This document shows, in pieces, positions 19,968 through 31,983 of a DNA stretch of 64,000 nt (its first letter is position 1; each line of letters begins with the position of its first letter). The notes beneath the pieces were generated by a model. It saw only the letters and a program-made list of their open reading frames with translations, was not told where the DNA came from and did no database searches. Location of the stretch: NCBI RefSeq assembly GCF_033547155.1, contig NZ_CP137892.1, positions 1,922,001 through 1,986,000 on the forward strand. Direction: 5' to 3'. Position numbers and translations under genes: made by a program. This stretch comes from Pseudomonas benzenivorans (GTDB lineage Bacteria; Pseudomonadota; Gammaproteobacteria; Pseudomonadales; Pseudomonadaceae).

Positions 19968-20043
19968 GCGCTGTGCGGCCCGGCGGGATGAGCGGTCGAT
20001 AATGACACAGCCCGGCCGCAGGCGGCGACCGCGAGCAGGCGCC

Positions 20044-21546
20044 TCATGCGATCTGCGCCGCCAGGCGCCAGGCCCGGCGGATCGTCACGCGGCCGTCGTC
20101 GGCCTCGGCGAACAGGCGCACGCCGAGGCTGTCGGGACGTGGATAGAGGCGGCTGCTGAGGCTGAAGCGGCCGTCGGCGGCGAACACCTCGATGGATGAA
20201 CGATCGAGGAACAGGCGCAGCTCGAGCCACTGCTGCCCGGGGACCAGCGCGGCACTGCGCTGGCCGTCGACGCCGGCGCCGGAGCGGTCACGATCGAGCA
20301 CCAGGCGATGCAGGCGGGCGTCGTAGTACAGCAGGGTCTGCTCGGCGCCGTCCTCGCTGCAGCGCAGCGCGAGGCCCAGCCGGCCCTGGCTGCAGCCGGC
20401 CAGGTCCAGCCGCACCTCGAGTTCCAGGAGGTCACCGGCCAGCTCGGGGAGGCGCCGATGACCGTCGCTGCAGGTCGCAGTTTCGACCGGCAGGGCCTGC
20501 TGGCGCAGGGCCGTCAGCTCCCGCGCCGGAAAGCTGTGCAGCCGTTCGTCACGCAGCTCCAGCTCGCGCGGCAGGCCGAGCATGCCGCACCAGTGGTGGG
20601 CCTTGCTCGGCATGGGGCTCTCCCACATGTCCAGCCAGGCCCAGAGCAGGCGACGGCCATCGGCGGCCAGGAGGGTCTGCGCCGCGTAGAAGTCGTGGCC
20701 GTTGTCCAGCTCGATAAAGGGGCCGCCGCTGAAGTGCCGGGCGTCGTCGACCCGGCCGACCCGGTAGCCGGTGTGGAATCTGTTTAGCCGCGCGAAGCCG
20801 TCGGGCTGCATGCCTTGGGGGGAGTACAGCAGGACGTCCCGCCCGTTCAGGCGTAACAGGTCCGGGCATTCCCACATGTAGCCGTCACCCTCGTCACCGC
20901 TGCACAGGTAGTCGAGGAACTCCCAGTGGCGCAGGTCGCTGGAACGGTACAGCGGCACGCAAGGGCGATCGCTCAGGCGTGCGCCGACTATCAGGTACCA
21001 ATGGTCGTCTTCGCGCCATACCTTGGGGTCGCGGAAGTGGACGATCGCGGCATCCGGCGGGGCGTCGATGACAGCGCCCAGCTTGGCAAAGTGGATGCCG
21101 TCGGTGCTGGTGGCCAGGCACTGGACCTGGCGCATGGCGCTTTCGTCGCCTACCTCGCCGAGCCAGGTATGCCCGGTGTAGAGCAGCGCCAGGGTATCGC
21201 CGCAGACCACCGCGCTGCCGGAGAAGCAGCCGTGGCGGTCGAAGGCGTCGCCCGGCGCCAGGGCGATGGGCAGGTGCTGCCAGTTCACCAGGTCGCGGCT
21301 CTTGGCGTGCCCCCAGTACATAGGGCCCCAGTTCGGGTCGAAGGGGTGGTGCTGGTAGAACACATGGTATTCGCCGCGGAAGAACACCACGCCATTGGGG
21401 TCGTTCATCCAGCCCGCCTGGGGGGCCAGGTGATAGCCGGGACGGTAGTCTGGCACGAGGCGTGAAATCCCTTCGTGCACTGCGTGCTGGGCGTGTTCGA
21501 GGGCAGCGGGTATGGCCGGACTCGGTGGGTTCATGGACAGGCTCAT
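20044..21546 (-). CDS. GH32 sucrose hydrolase (beta-fructofuranosidase, CscA/ScrB type)
   Basis: A 500-residue glycoside hydrolase family 32 enzyme that splits sucrose into glucose and fructose. All three catalytic motifs are present: WMNDPNG with the nucleophile Asp49, FRDPK with Asp173, and WECPDL with the acid/base Glu226. A C-terminal beta-sandwich follows (LDRSSIEVFAADGRFSLSSRL). There is no signal peptide, so it acts in the cytosol on sucrose brought in by the ABC importer. As no sucrose PTS is encoded here, free sucrose rather than sucrose-6-phosphate is the likely substrate. Its start overlaps the ATPase stop by 4 bp. Confidence 0.92.
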   Translation of the reverse strand: MSLSMNPPSPAIPAALEHAQHAVHEGISRLVPDYRPGYHLAPQAGWMNDPNGVVFFRGEYHVFYQHHPFDPNWGPMYWGHAKSRDLVNWQHLPIALAPGDAFDRHGCFSGSAVVCGDTLALLYTGHTWLGEVGDESAMRQVQCLATSTDGIHFAKLGAVIDAPPDAAIVHFRDPKVWREDDHWYLIVGARLSDRPCVPLYRSSDLRHWEFLDYLCSGDEGDGYMWECPDLLRLNGRDVLLYSPQGMQPDGFARLNRFHTGYRVGRVDDARHFSGGPFIELDNGHDFYAAQTLLAADGRRLLWAWLDMWESPMPSKAHHWCGMLGLPRELELRDERLHSFPARELTALRQQALPVETATCSDGHRRLPELAGDLLELEVRLDLAGCSQGRLGLALRCSEDGAEQTLLYYDARLHRLVLDRDRSGAGVDGQRSAALVPGQQWLELRLFLDRSSIEVFAADGRFSLSSRLYPRPDSLGVRLFAEADDGRVTIRRAWRLAAQIA

Positions 21547-22694
21547 AGGGAACTCAGGAGGACTGGACGTGCGGCGGGGGCGGAGTTGGATTGCTCGGTG
21601 GTCGCCATGCTGGTGCGCGGCAGCGCGAGCCCCTGCGCATCGAACAGGTGCAGGTTGTCGATCTGTGGTTGCAGCTCGACGCGGTCGCCGGCGCGCCAGG
21701 CGGCGCTCGCGTCGCAGCGGCAGATCAGCGCTTCCTCCTGGCCGGCGTCCAGGTGTACGTACATCTCGCTGCCGAGGTACTCGACCCCCAGCACCTCGAT
21801 CCCGGCGTCGCCGATGGCGGCTTGCAGACCGATCTGTTCCGGGCGCATTCCCAGGGTCAGCGGGCTGTCGGCGGCCAGCGTCGAGCTGTCGAAGGGCAGG
21901 GCGCTCAGGCGGCCCAGAGCGGGCACTTCGACCTGGCTGGTGGCGCCCGGCACGAGCAGGCGCACCGGCAGGAAGTTCATCCGCGGCGAACCGAGGAAGC
22001 CGGCGACGAACTGGCTGTTCGGCCGCTCATAGAGCTCCCGCGGCGAGCCGACCTGCTCGACCCGGCCGGCGTTGAGCACGACGATCTTGTCGGCCAGGGT
22101 CATGGCCTCCACCTGGTCGTGGGTGACGTAGATCATGGTGGTGCCCAGGCGGCCGTGCAGCCGGGCGATCTCGTTGCGCATCTGCACGCGCAAGGCGGCA
22201 TCGAGGTTGGACAGCGGCTCGTCGAACAGCAGGATGTCCGGCTCACGGGCCATGGCCCGGCCCATGGCCACGCGCTGGCGCTGGCCGCCGGAAAGCTCCT
22301 TGGGCTTGCGCTGCAACAGCTTGTCCAGCTGCAGCATGCGTGCGGTGGCCAACACCCGCTCGCGCAGGCTGTGCTTGTCGGTCTTGGCCAGCTTCAGGCC
22401 GAAGCCGATGTTGTCGTAGACGCTCATGTGCGGGTACAGGGCGTAGGACTGGAAGACCATGCCGACGCCGCGCTCGCGGGGCTCCAGGTCATTGACCCGG
22501 CGGCCGTCGATCAGCAGCTCGCCGCTGCAGATCGACTCCAGCCCGGCGATCACCCGCAGCAGGGTCGACTTGCCGCAGCCCGAGGGGCCGACGAAGACGA
22601 CGAACTCGCCGCTGGCGATCTCCAGGCTGATGTCGCGCAGGATCTGGATGCCGCCCAGGTGTTTCTTCACATTGTCGAGTTTCAACTTGGTCAT
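21543..22694 (-). CDS. Sucrose ABC transporter, ATPase subunit
   Basis: A 383-residue MalK-type ATPase: Walker [10 protein letters not shown], signature [15 protein letters not shown], Walker [11 protein letters not shown], switch [10 protein letters not shown], and a C-terminal regulatory domain with LGMRPEQIG. It belongs to the minus-strand run binding protein - permease - permease - ATPase - hydrolase. It overlaps the hydrolase gene by 4 bp and follows the second permease gene by 28 bp. Confidence 0.92.
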   Translation of the reverse strand: MTKLKLDNVKKHLGGIQILRDISLEIASGEFVVFVGPSGCGKSTLLRVIAGLESICSGELLIDGRRVNDLEPRERGVGMVFQSYALYPHMSVYDNIGFGLKLAKTDKHSLRERVLATARMLQLDKLLQRKPKELSGGQRQRVAMGRAMAREPDILLFDEPLSNLDAALRVQMRNEIARLHGRLGTTMIYVTHDQVEAMTLADKIVVLNAGRVEQVGSPRELYERPNSQFVAGFLGSPRMNFLPVRLLVPGATSQVEVPALGRLSALPFDSSTLAADSPLTLGMRPEQIGLQAAIGDAGIEVLGVEYLGSEMYVHLDAGQEEALICRCDASAAWRAGDRVELQPQIDNLHLFDAQGLALPRTSMATTEQSNSAPAARPVLLSSL

Positions 22695-22722
22695 GAGGCT
22701 GTTCCTTGTTCTTGTCGGGGCA

Positions 22723-23565
22723 TCAACCCTTGAGCGCGCCGGCGGTGAGGCCGGAGACGATGCGGCGCTGGAACACCAGCACCAGAATCACCAGGGGCAC
22801 GGTGACCATCACCGAGGCCGCCATCAGCAGGCCCCAGGGCAGCTCGTGCTGGCTGCCCCCGGAGATCAGGGCGATGGCCACCGGCACCGTGCGCTGGGCG
22901 TCGGTCAGGGTGAAGGTCAGGGCGAAGAGGAATTCGTTCCAGGCGGCGATGAAGGCCAGCAGGCCGGTGGTCACCAGGGCCGGCCACAGCAGCGGCAGCA
23001 GCACCCGGGTCAGCGCCACCCAGGGCGAGGCGCCGTCCATGATGGCTGCCTCCTCCAGCTCGCCCGGCAGTTGGCCCATGAAGGTGGTGAGCACCCACAC
23101 GGTGAACGGCAGGGTGAAGATGGTGTAGCTGAGGATCAGCGCCCAGGCGGAGTTGTACAGGCCCAGGGCGCGGATCACCTCGAACAGCCCGGAGAGCACC
23201 GCCACCTGCGGGAACATCGACACCCCGAGCACCAGCATCAGCACCGTGCCGCGTCCGCGGAACCTGACCCGGCCCAGGGCATAGGCGGCGGTCAGGCTGA
23301 GAATCAGCGCCACCGCCACCACGCAGACCGAAACGATCAGCGAGTTGCCGATGGCCTGCAGGAAGGAGGGCTGCTCCAGCACCGCGGCGTAGTTGGCGAA
23401 GTCCAGCGTGTCGATCCAGTAGCTGACCTGGAACAGGCTGCTGGAGGGTTTCAGCGAGGTCAGCACGGCGTAGTAGAAGGGGAACACCGCATACACCAGC
23501 AGGACCCCGATCAGGCTCCAGAAGCCCAGGCGCCACAACGCCTTCTTGAGTAGACGGACGGGCAT
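22723..23565 (-). CDS. Sucrose ABC transporter, permease 2
   Basis: A 280-residue MalG-type permease starting MPVRLLKKALWRLGFW at 23565. The EAA loop reads EEAAIMDGASPWVALTRVLLPLLWP and the end is RRIVSGLTAGALKG. It shares one base with the stop of permease 1 (TGATG). A much longer in-frame upstream extension covers permease 1 in another frame and is not real. Confidence 0.92.
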   Translation of the reverse strand: MPVRLLKKALWRLGFWSLIGVLLVYAVFPFYYAVLTSLKPSSSLFQVSYWIDTLDFANYAAVLEQPSFLQAIGNSLIVSVCVVAVALILSLTAAYALGRVRFRGRGTVLMLVLGVSMFPQVAVLSGLFEVIRALGLYNSAWALILSYTIFTLPFTVWVLTTFMGQLPGELEEAAIMDGASPWVALTRVLLPLLWPALVTTGLLAFIAAWNEFLFALTFTLTDAQRTVPVAIALISGGSQHELPWGLLMAASVMVTVPLVILVLVFQRRIVSGLTAGALKG

Positions 23566-24530
23566 CAGCGCACCTCCAGTTGGCGGCGGCCAAGGTAGAG
23601 ATAGAGCGTGGCGATCGCCGCCACGATGAGGAACAGCAGGGTGGAGGCGGCGCTGCCGTAGCCGACGTCCTGGAATTCCACCAATTGCTGGCGGGCGAAC
23701 ACCGACATGCTCATGGTGCTGGAGGAGTTGGAGGTCAGCACGTAGATGACATCGAACACCCGCAGCGAGTCGAGCACGCGGAAGATGGTCGCTACCAGCA
23801 GCGCCGGCATCAGCAGCGGCAGGGTCACCCGCCAGAACACCTTCAGCGGGTGGATGCCGTCGACCCGCGCCGCCTCGTAGCAATCGGCCGGCAGCATCTG
23901 CAGGGCGGCGAGCATCAGCAGGGCGACGAACGGCAGGGTCTTCCACACGTCCACCACTATCACCGCCCACATCGACAGTTCGGCGTCGGCCGTCCAGGCC
24001 AAGGGGGCGTCGATCAGGCCGAGGCCCAGCATCAGGTGGTTGAGGATGCCGAACTGGTCGTTGAGCATCCACGACCAGATCTTCGCCGAGACGATGGTCG
24101 GAATCGCCCAGGGAATCAGGATCATGGCGCGCACCAGGGTGCGCCCGGCGAACCTGACGTTGAGCAGCAGCGCCACCGCCAGGCCGAGCACCACCTCCAG
24201 GCCGACCGACACCGCCGAGAAGTACAGGGTGTTGCGCACGGCATTCCACCACTGCGGGTCGACCAGGATGCCGGACCATTCGCTGCCATCGTGAAACAGG
24301 TAATTGCTCAGGCCGACGAAGTTGCCGGCGCCGGTGTTGCTGAGACTGGCATCGGTCAGGCTGAACCAGAAGGTGCGTAGCAACGGCCAGGCGGCCACCA
24401 GCAACAGGCACAGCAGCATGGGCGCGAGGAACAGCCAGGCGGCGCGCACGCGGCGGCGCTCGACCGGAGTCGGGCGGGGCGCGATGGCCGCGTCGGCGAT
24501 TTCCTGCGCTTGGGTGAGAGTGGTCGTCAT
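23565..24530 (-). CDS. Sucrose ABC transporter, permease 1
   Basis: A 321-residue MalF-type permease with a cytosolic N-terminus (MTTTLTQAQEIADAAI), a first segment AAWLFLAPMLLCLLLVAAWPLL and an EAA loop YEAARVDGIHPLKVFWRVTLPLLMP. It resembles the AglF/ThuF alpha-glucoside permeases of rhizobia. It lies 17 bp after the binding protein gene. Confidence 0.92.
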   Translation of the reverse strand: MTTTLTQAQEIADAAIAPRPTPVERRRVRAAWLFLAPMLLCLLLVAAWPLLRTFWFSLTDASLSNTGAGNFVGLSNYLFHDGSEWSGILVDPQWWNAVRNTLYFSAVSVGLEVVLGLAVALLLNVRFAGRTLVRAMILIPWAIPTIVSAKIWSWMLNDQFGILNHLMLGLGLIDAPLAWTADAELSMWAVIVVDVWKTLPFVALLMLAALQMLPADCYEAARVDGIHPLKVFWRVTLPLLMPALLVATIFRVLDSLRVFDVIYVLTSNSSSTMSMSVFARQQLVEFQDVGYGSAASTLLFLIVAAIATLYLYLGRRQLEVR

Positions 24531-24547
24531 GTCGAGTCCTCGGCGGT

Positions 24548-25822
<1,275 letters not shown>

Positions 25823-25850
25823 GGGGGCCTCGCTTGTTATTTTTGTTGAA

Positions 25851-25862
25851 GATAACGTTAAC
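25851..25862. promoter_or_regulatory. LacI-type operator between the sucrose importer and porin genes
   Basis: GATAACGTTAAC is centred on AACGTT, the common LacI-family centre, with an 8-bp perfect palindrome TAACGTTA and one mismatched pair within the 12-mer. It lies 29 bp before the binding protein start in the divergent region with the ScrY-type gene, so one site could control both directions. Confidence 0.6.
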
Positions 25863-25918
25863 ATCGCTAATATAGCAGTGCGTCACGAGAAGTACAGCCC
25901 ATTTTCCATTGGCCCTGA

Positions 25919-27568
<1,650 letters not shown>

Positions 27569-27637
27569 GCGGCGTCCGTGCACGCCTCGCCCGTCGAGGC
27601 GTGTCGATGCACCCTTATGTCTATCGCGGAGGCGTTT

Positions 27638-28579
27638 ATGTATCTGGTATGTGGCGAAGCCTTGTTCGATGTCTTTGGCCAGCATTGCAGCGGGCGCAGC
27701 AGCGAGCTGGAACTCAAGGCGATTGCCGGCGGATCGCCGTTCAACGTGGCCGTCGGCCTGCGCCGTCTGGCCGCCGAGTCGGCGCTGTTCGCCGGTTTTT
27801 CCACGGATTTTCTCGGCGACCGGCTGCGCCGGGTGTTGCACGATGAGGGGGTGAGCGGCGACTACCTGGTATTCAGCGACGCGCCCACCACCCTGGCGAT
27901 GGTCGCGGTCGACGCCCGGGGCGTACCGCACTACAGCTTCCGCGGCGAGGGCTGCGCCGACCGCATGCTGGGCCTCGAGCACCTGCCGCACCTCGATGCG
28001 CGGGTGCGCGGCATTCACCTCGGTTCCTACTCCCTGGTGGTGACGCCCATCGCCGATACCCTGTTCGAACTGGTGCGGCGCGAGGGCGATCAACGCCTGA
28101 TCAGCCTCGACCCCAATGTGCGTCTCGGGGTCGAGCCGCGGGTTGAGATCTGGCAGCAGCGCATCGAGGCCTTCGCCGCCCAGGCCCACCTGATCAAGGT
28201 CAGCGAGGAAGATCTGGCGCTGCTGTACCCGGGGCTCAAGCCCGAGGCGGTGATCGAGCGCTGGCTCGGCCAGCGCTGCCAGCTGCTGTTCCTCACCCAC
28301 GGCAGCGACGGCGCCAGCGTCTTCAGTCGCCGGCACGGCCATTGGTCGGTGCCTGCGCAAGCGGTGGTCACCCGCGACACCGTCGGCGCCGGCGACACCT
28401 TCCAGGCCGCTCTGCTGGCCTACCTGGCCCGCCACGGCCTGGACAGTCCCGCCGCTCTGGCCGCGCTGTCGCGCACGCATATCGAGGCGCTGCTCGACTA
28501 CGCCGTGCGCGCCGCCGCGGTGACCTGCTCGCGGGTCGGGCCGGATCTGCCCTACGCCCATGAGCTGCAAACACGCTGA
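27638..28579 (+). CDS. scrK: Fructokinase, PfkB family
   Basis: A 313-residue ribokinase-like enzyme that phosphorylates fructose released by the GH32 enzyme. The start [13 protein letters not shown] at 27638 has GGAGG 7 nt upstream; two earlier in-frame ATGs lack this. Family motifs are [15 protein letters not shown] near residue 30 and the ATP and catalytic site [17 protein letters not shown], with the base Asp in GAGD. The gene lies 69 bp after the porin gene, 50 bp before pgi. Confidence 0.92.
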   Translation: MYLVCGEALFDVFGQHCSGRSSELELKAIAGGSPFNVAVGLRRLAAESALFAGFSTDFLGDRLRRVLHDEGVSGDYLVFSDAPTTLAMVAVDARGVPHYSFRGEGCADRMLGLEHLPHLDARVRGIHLGSYSLVVTPIADTLFELVRREGDQRLISLDPNVRLGVEPRVEIWQQRIEAFAAQAHLIKVSEEDLALLYPGLKPEAVIERWLGQRCQLLFLTHGSDGASVFSRRHGHWSVPAQAVVTRDTVGAGDTFQAALLAYLARHGLDSPAALAALSRTHIEALLDYAVRAAAVTCSRVGPDLPYAHELQTR

Positions 28580-28629
28580 AGCGCACGCAGACGTCGTGCA
28601 CTTTCCACCCCCTATTCGCAGGAGCCGTT

Positions 28630-30294
28630 ATGCCGCACCCTCAGCCATCCCACGATGTCACTCGGTTGCCCGCCTGGCAGGGCCTGGCCGCGCACCGCGA
28701 GTGCTTCGCCGAGTTCAGCCTGCGCGAGGCATTCGTCGAAGATCCTCGGCGTTTCGCCGAGTTTTCCCTGAGCAGCTGTGGGCTGTTCCTCGACTACTCG
28801 AAGAACCTGATCACCCGCGAAACCCGCGACCTGCTGGTGCGCCTGGCCGAAGAGTGCGGGCTGCGGCAGGCCATCGACGCGCTGTTCGATGGCGAACGGC
28901 TCAACGCCTCGGAGGGCCGCCCGGCCCTGCACACCGCCCTGCGCCGGCCGATCGGCGACCAGGTGCGGGTCGACGGCGTCGACGTGATGCCCGAGGTGCA
29001 CCGGGTGCTGCTGCAGATGACCGAGCTGGTCGGCAAGGTGCATGACGGCCTGTGGCGCGGCTACAGCGAGAAGCCGATCACCGACGTGGTCAACATCGGC
29101 ATCGGCGGCTCCTTCCTCGGCCCGCAGCTGGTCTCCGAGGCGCTGCTGCCCTTCGCCCAGCGCGGCGTGCGCTGCCACTACCTGGCCAATATCGACGGCA
29201 GCTCCTTCCATGAGCTGGCGGCCAGGCTGCGGGCCGAGACCACCCTGTTCATCATCTCCTCGAAGACCTTCAGCACCCTGGAGACCCTGAAGAACGCCCA
29301 GGCCGCGCGCGGCTGGTACCTGGCCCAGGGTGGCACCGAGGGAGAGCTGCATCGTCACTTCATCGCCGTGTCGAGCAATGTGCCGGCGGCGGTGGCCTTC
29401 GGCATCCGCGAGGAGAACATCCTGCCGATGTGGGACTGGGTCGGCGGGCGCTACTCGCTGTGGTCGGCCATCGGTCTGCCGATCGCCATGTCCATCGGCA
29501 TGTCCAACTTCAAGGAACTGCTGTCCGGCGCCTACAGCATGGACCAGCACTTCCGGGAAGCCCCCTTCGAGCAGAACATGCCGGTGCTGCTGGCCCTGCT
29601 GGGGATCTGGTACGGCAACTTCTGGGGCGCCCAGACCCAGGCGATCCTGCCCTACGACCACTACCTGCGCAACATCACCAAGCACCTGCAGCAGCTGGAC
29701 ATGGAGTCCAACGGCAAGCGCGTGCTGCAGGACGGCGCTCCGGCGCCCTGCGCCACCGGGCCGGTGATCTGGGGCGGGGTCGGCTGCAACGGCCAGCATG
29801 CCTATCACCAGCTGCTGCACCAGGGCGCCCTGTTGATCCCGGCCGACTTCATCGTGCCGGTGGTCAGCTACAACCCGGTGGCCGACCACCACCAGTGGCT
29901 CTATGCCAACTGCCTGTCGCAGAGCCAGGCGCTGATGCGCGGCAAGACCCTGGAGGAGGCCGAGGCGGAACTGCGCGCCCAGGGCCTGGACGAGGACGAG
30001 GTGCGGCGCCTGGCGCCGCACAAGGTGATTCCCGGCAACCGGCCGAGCAACACCCTGGTGCTGGAACGGGTCAGTCCACGGCGCCTCGGCGCCCTGGTCG
30101 CCCTGTACGAGCACAAGGTGTTCGCCCAGAGCGCGATCTGGGGCATCAACGCCTTCGATCAGTGGGGCGTGGAACTGGGCAAGGAGCTGGGCAGGAACGT
30201 CTACTCGCGCCTGGTCGGTAGCGAGCAGGGCGCAGCTGAGGACGCCTCGACCCAGGGTCTGATCGACTTCTTCCGTGGTCGTCATCGTGGCTGA
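28630..30294 (+). CDS. pgi: Glucose-6-phosphate isomerase
   Basis: A 554-residue PGI linking fructose-6-phosphate to glucose-6-phosphate; here it feeds the product of fructokinase into the Entner-Doudoroff route. The motifs [15 protein letters not shown] and [15 protein letters not shown] (with the catalytic Lys) are present, as is [13 protein letters not shown]. In the usual WGEPGTNGQHAF stretch the Glu that acts as base is replaced by Gly383 ([10 protein letters not shown]). I recall the same reading in other pseudomonads, so it may be a lineage variant rather than a defect. Co-transcription with the sucrose genes is likely from the 50-bp gap. Confidence 0.93.
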   Translation: MPHPQPSHDVTRLPAWQGLAAHRECFAEFSLREAFVEDPRRFAEFSLSSCGLFLDYSKNLITRETRDLLVRLAEECGLRQAIDALFDGERLNASEGRPALHTALRRPIGDQVRVDGVDVMPEVHRVLLQMTELVGKVHDGLWRGYSEKPITDVVNIGIGGSFLGPQLVSEALLPFAQRGVRCHYLANIDGSSFHELAARLRAETTLFIISSKTFSTLETLKNAQAARGWYLAQGGTEGELHRHFIAVSSNVPAAVAFGIREENILPMWDWVGGRYSLWSAIGLPIAMSIGMSNFKELLSGAYSMDQHFREAPFEQNMPVLLALLGIWYGNFWGAQTQAILPYDHYLRNITKHLQQLDMESNGKRVLQDGAPAPCATGPVIWGGVGCNGQHAYHQLLHQGALLIPADFIVPVVSYNPVADHHQWLYANCLSQSQALMRGKTLEEAEAELRAQGLDEDEVRRLAPHKVIPGNRPSNTLVLERVSPRRLGALVALYEHKVFAQSAIWGINAFDQWGVELGKELGRNVYSRLVGSEQGAAEDASTQGLIDFFRGRHRG

Positions 30295-30471
30295 CAGGGC
30301 GCCGCTCGGACTGGCGCAAGGGGCGGCACCGTCCCTCTCAAGTCTTCATTGGGGCTCATCGCCGAGCTATTCCTCGCTCGGCAGGGGCGTGCGCTTGAAG
30401 GTTTCACAAGAGCCCGGTGCTGCGGTGGCTATCCGCAGTACTTCACACAATAAAAACAAACAGGAGCAACC

Positions 30472-30717
30472 ATGCAGAGCCGTCTCAACCCATTTTCCTT
30501 GCTAGTGCCCGGCGGCGCATACGGCGGCCCTTACCTGCCGGCCCTGACCCAGGCGTTACCCCGGGTTCAGGCACTGGAGTTGAGCAGCTACGCCAGTCGG
30601 AACCAGGTGGCGCAGGGCGCCGCCAGTCAGGTGGCCGCCGGCTCGGCGTTGTCCGACAGCGGCGCATTCGGCGTGGCGCAGCATGGCTCCAACTTCGGCG
30701 TACAGGTCGAGTTCTAG
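30472..30717 (+). pseudogene. Decayed LamB-type porin: signal region joined to the last 43 codons
   Basis: The 81-codon frame starts MQSRLNPFSLLVPGG after a good ribosome site (CAGGAG) and runs into ALELSSYASRNQ, then into a stretch that matches the C-terminus of the porin at 17.5 kb in 34 of 43 residues (for example [13 protein letters not shown] and [10 protein letters not shown]). The parent ends GTCGAGTACTGGTGGTGA; here the same place reads GTCGAGTTCTAGTGGTGA, so a TGG has become TAG and the final aromatic residues are lost. About 1 kb of barrel is missing, apparently by a deletion joining the ALEFSGY and TYASWNQ regions. The product could not form a porin. Confidence 0.8.
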
Positions 30718-30818
30718 TGGTGACGCCGACGTTGCCAGTTGGGCCCGCGAGCCGGCAGTCGAGGGTTTCGCTAGCGCAGCCAACGAGGGCGGCCGGGCAT
30801 CCCCTGGACGACTTGTTT

Positions 30819-31637
30819 ATGGCGGGTAAGGGCGAGCCGCAGCGCTGGGTGACCCATCAGGGCTACGAGCTGCTGCTGATCGAGCATCCCCGCTTCCAGG
30901 CAGCCTTCAGTCGCCAGGGTGGTCAGCTGCTGCACTTCCGGCCGCGCGGCCAGCGGCCCTGGCTCTGGTGTGCCAGCCACTGGCCCAGAGGCGGCGCGAT
31001 CCGCGGTGGCGTGCCGGTATGCTGGCCCTGGTTCGGCCGCCATCCGACCGAACCAGGCTGGCCGTCCCATGGCTGGGCACGCCTGAGCGACTGGCAGCTG
31101 CTCGCCAGCGAGGCGGACGAGCAGGGCATGCGCCTGACCTGGCAACTGGCGTTGTGCGACTGGCAGGTGACCCTGGAAGTCGAGCTGGGCACGGGCATGC
31201 GCCTGTGCCTGCGCACCCGCCATCAGGACACTCACACCTGCCAGCTCAGCCATGCCTTGCACGCCTACTGGCAGGTCAGCGACGTAACGCGGGTGGCCTT
31301 GCTCGGTCTGGAGGGGGCGTCCGGCCACGATTTGCTGGCACGTTCGGAGTGCCGGCAGCGGGGCGAGCTGCGGGTCGAGGAGGGCTGTCACCGAATCTTC
31401 CGCCGCGGCGGCCCACTGCAGCTGCAGGATCTCGCCTGGCAGCGGCGCCTGGCGATCGATACCAGCGGCGCCGCCAACAGCGTGGTCTGGCACCCGGGCA
31501 GTCGACCGCTGACCGATGTCGGCTGGCACGAGGCCCAGGGTTTCATCTGCGTCGAGGCCGCCAGCTGCGGTCCCGACAGCCTGTCCCTGGCGCCGGGTGA
31601 CGAGGCGCTGCTGAGCCTGCACGCCGAGCTGGTCTGA
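30819..31637 (+). CDS. D-hexose-6-phosphate mutarotase (YeaD-like epimerase)
   Basis: About 272 residues from the ATG at 30819. The motif AIRGGVPVCWPWFGRHP and the later SHALHAYWQVSDV are typical of the YeaD group of aldose-6-phosphate epimerases, which speed the alpha/beta exchange of glucose-6-phosphate. The frame is open further upstream, so a GTG start just after the porin remnant at about 30720 is possible. In P. putida the homologue follows oprB and precedes hexR, which fits the placement after the porin scar. Confidence 0.85.
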   Translation: MAGKGEPQRWVTHQGYELLLIEHPRFQAAFSRQGGQLLHFRPRGQRPWLWCASHWPRGGAIRGGVPVCWPWFGRHPTEPGWPSHGWARLSDWQLLASEADEQGMRLTWQLALCDWQVTLEVELGTGMRLCLRTRHQDTHTCQLSHALHAYWQVSDVTRVALLGLEGASGHDLLARSECRQRGELRVEEGCHRIFRRGGPLQLQDLAWQRRLAIDTSGAANSVVWHPGSRPLTDVGWHEAQGFICVEAASCGPDSLSLAPGDEALLSLHAELV

Positions 31638-31983
31638 GCCGACCTGGGAACATCGCGCCCCGCCGCCAGGGGTGCTGCCTCGCGGGCGTGTGCCGCTCAC
31701 ATTCCACTCCGTCGTCGCTGACCAACACGCTGCCGCTTCGGCTGCGCCGATCTCGCACCGCGCCATGAATCGAATGCCTTCGAAATAATGTAGTTATATA
31801 ACAACATTTATTCTTGATTGTTGCGTTTGCGTCGGCTAACAATAGCCTTGTTTTGTAATGCAACCACATATTCGCCGTCTGGCCCGTTCAGCAATGCCCC
31901 TTGTGCATTGCCTGTCGTACTCGCGGGGCGTCGCCGGTGCCGTTGCTGACCCCCGTCCTAACCATCGTTGAGGAGCCTGAACC
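31638..31983. promoter_or_regulatory. Intergenic region before pyk, holding a HexR-like palindrome
   Basis: The first 130 bp are GC-rich with no reading frame I would support. From about 31780 the sequence turns AT-rich, as expected of a promoter. TGTAGTTATATAACAACA at 31789-31806 is an 18-bp palindrome with one mismatched pair and resembles the zwf site at 37.5 kb read on the other strand (TGTTGTT...ACTACA). HexR control of pyk-eno-gapN is the likely reading. Confidence 0.6.
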
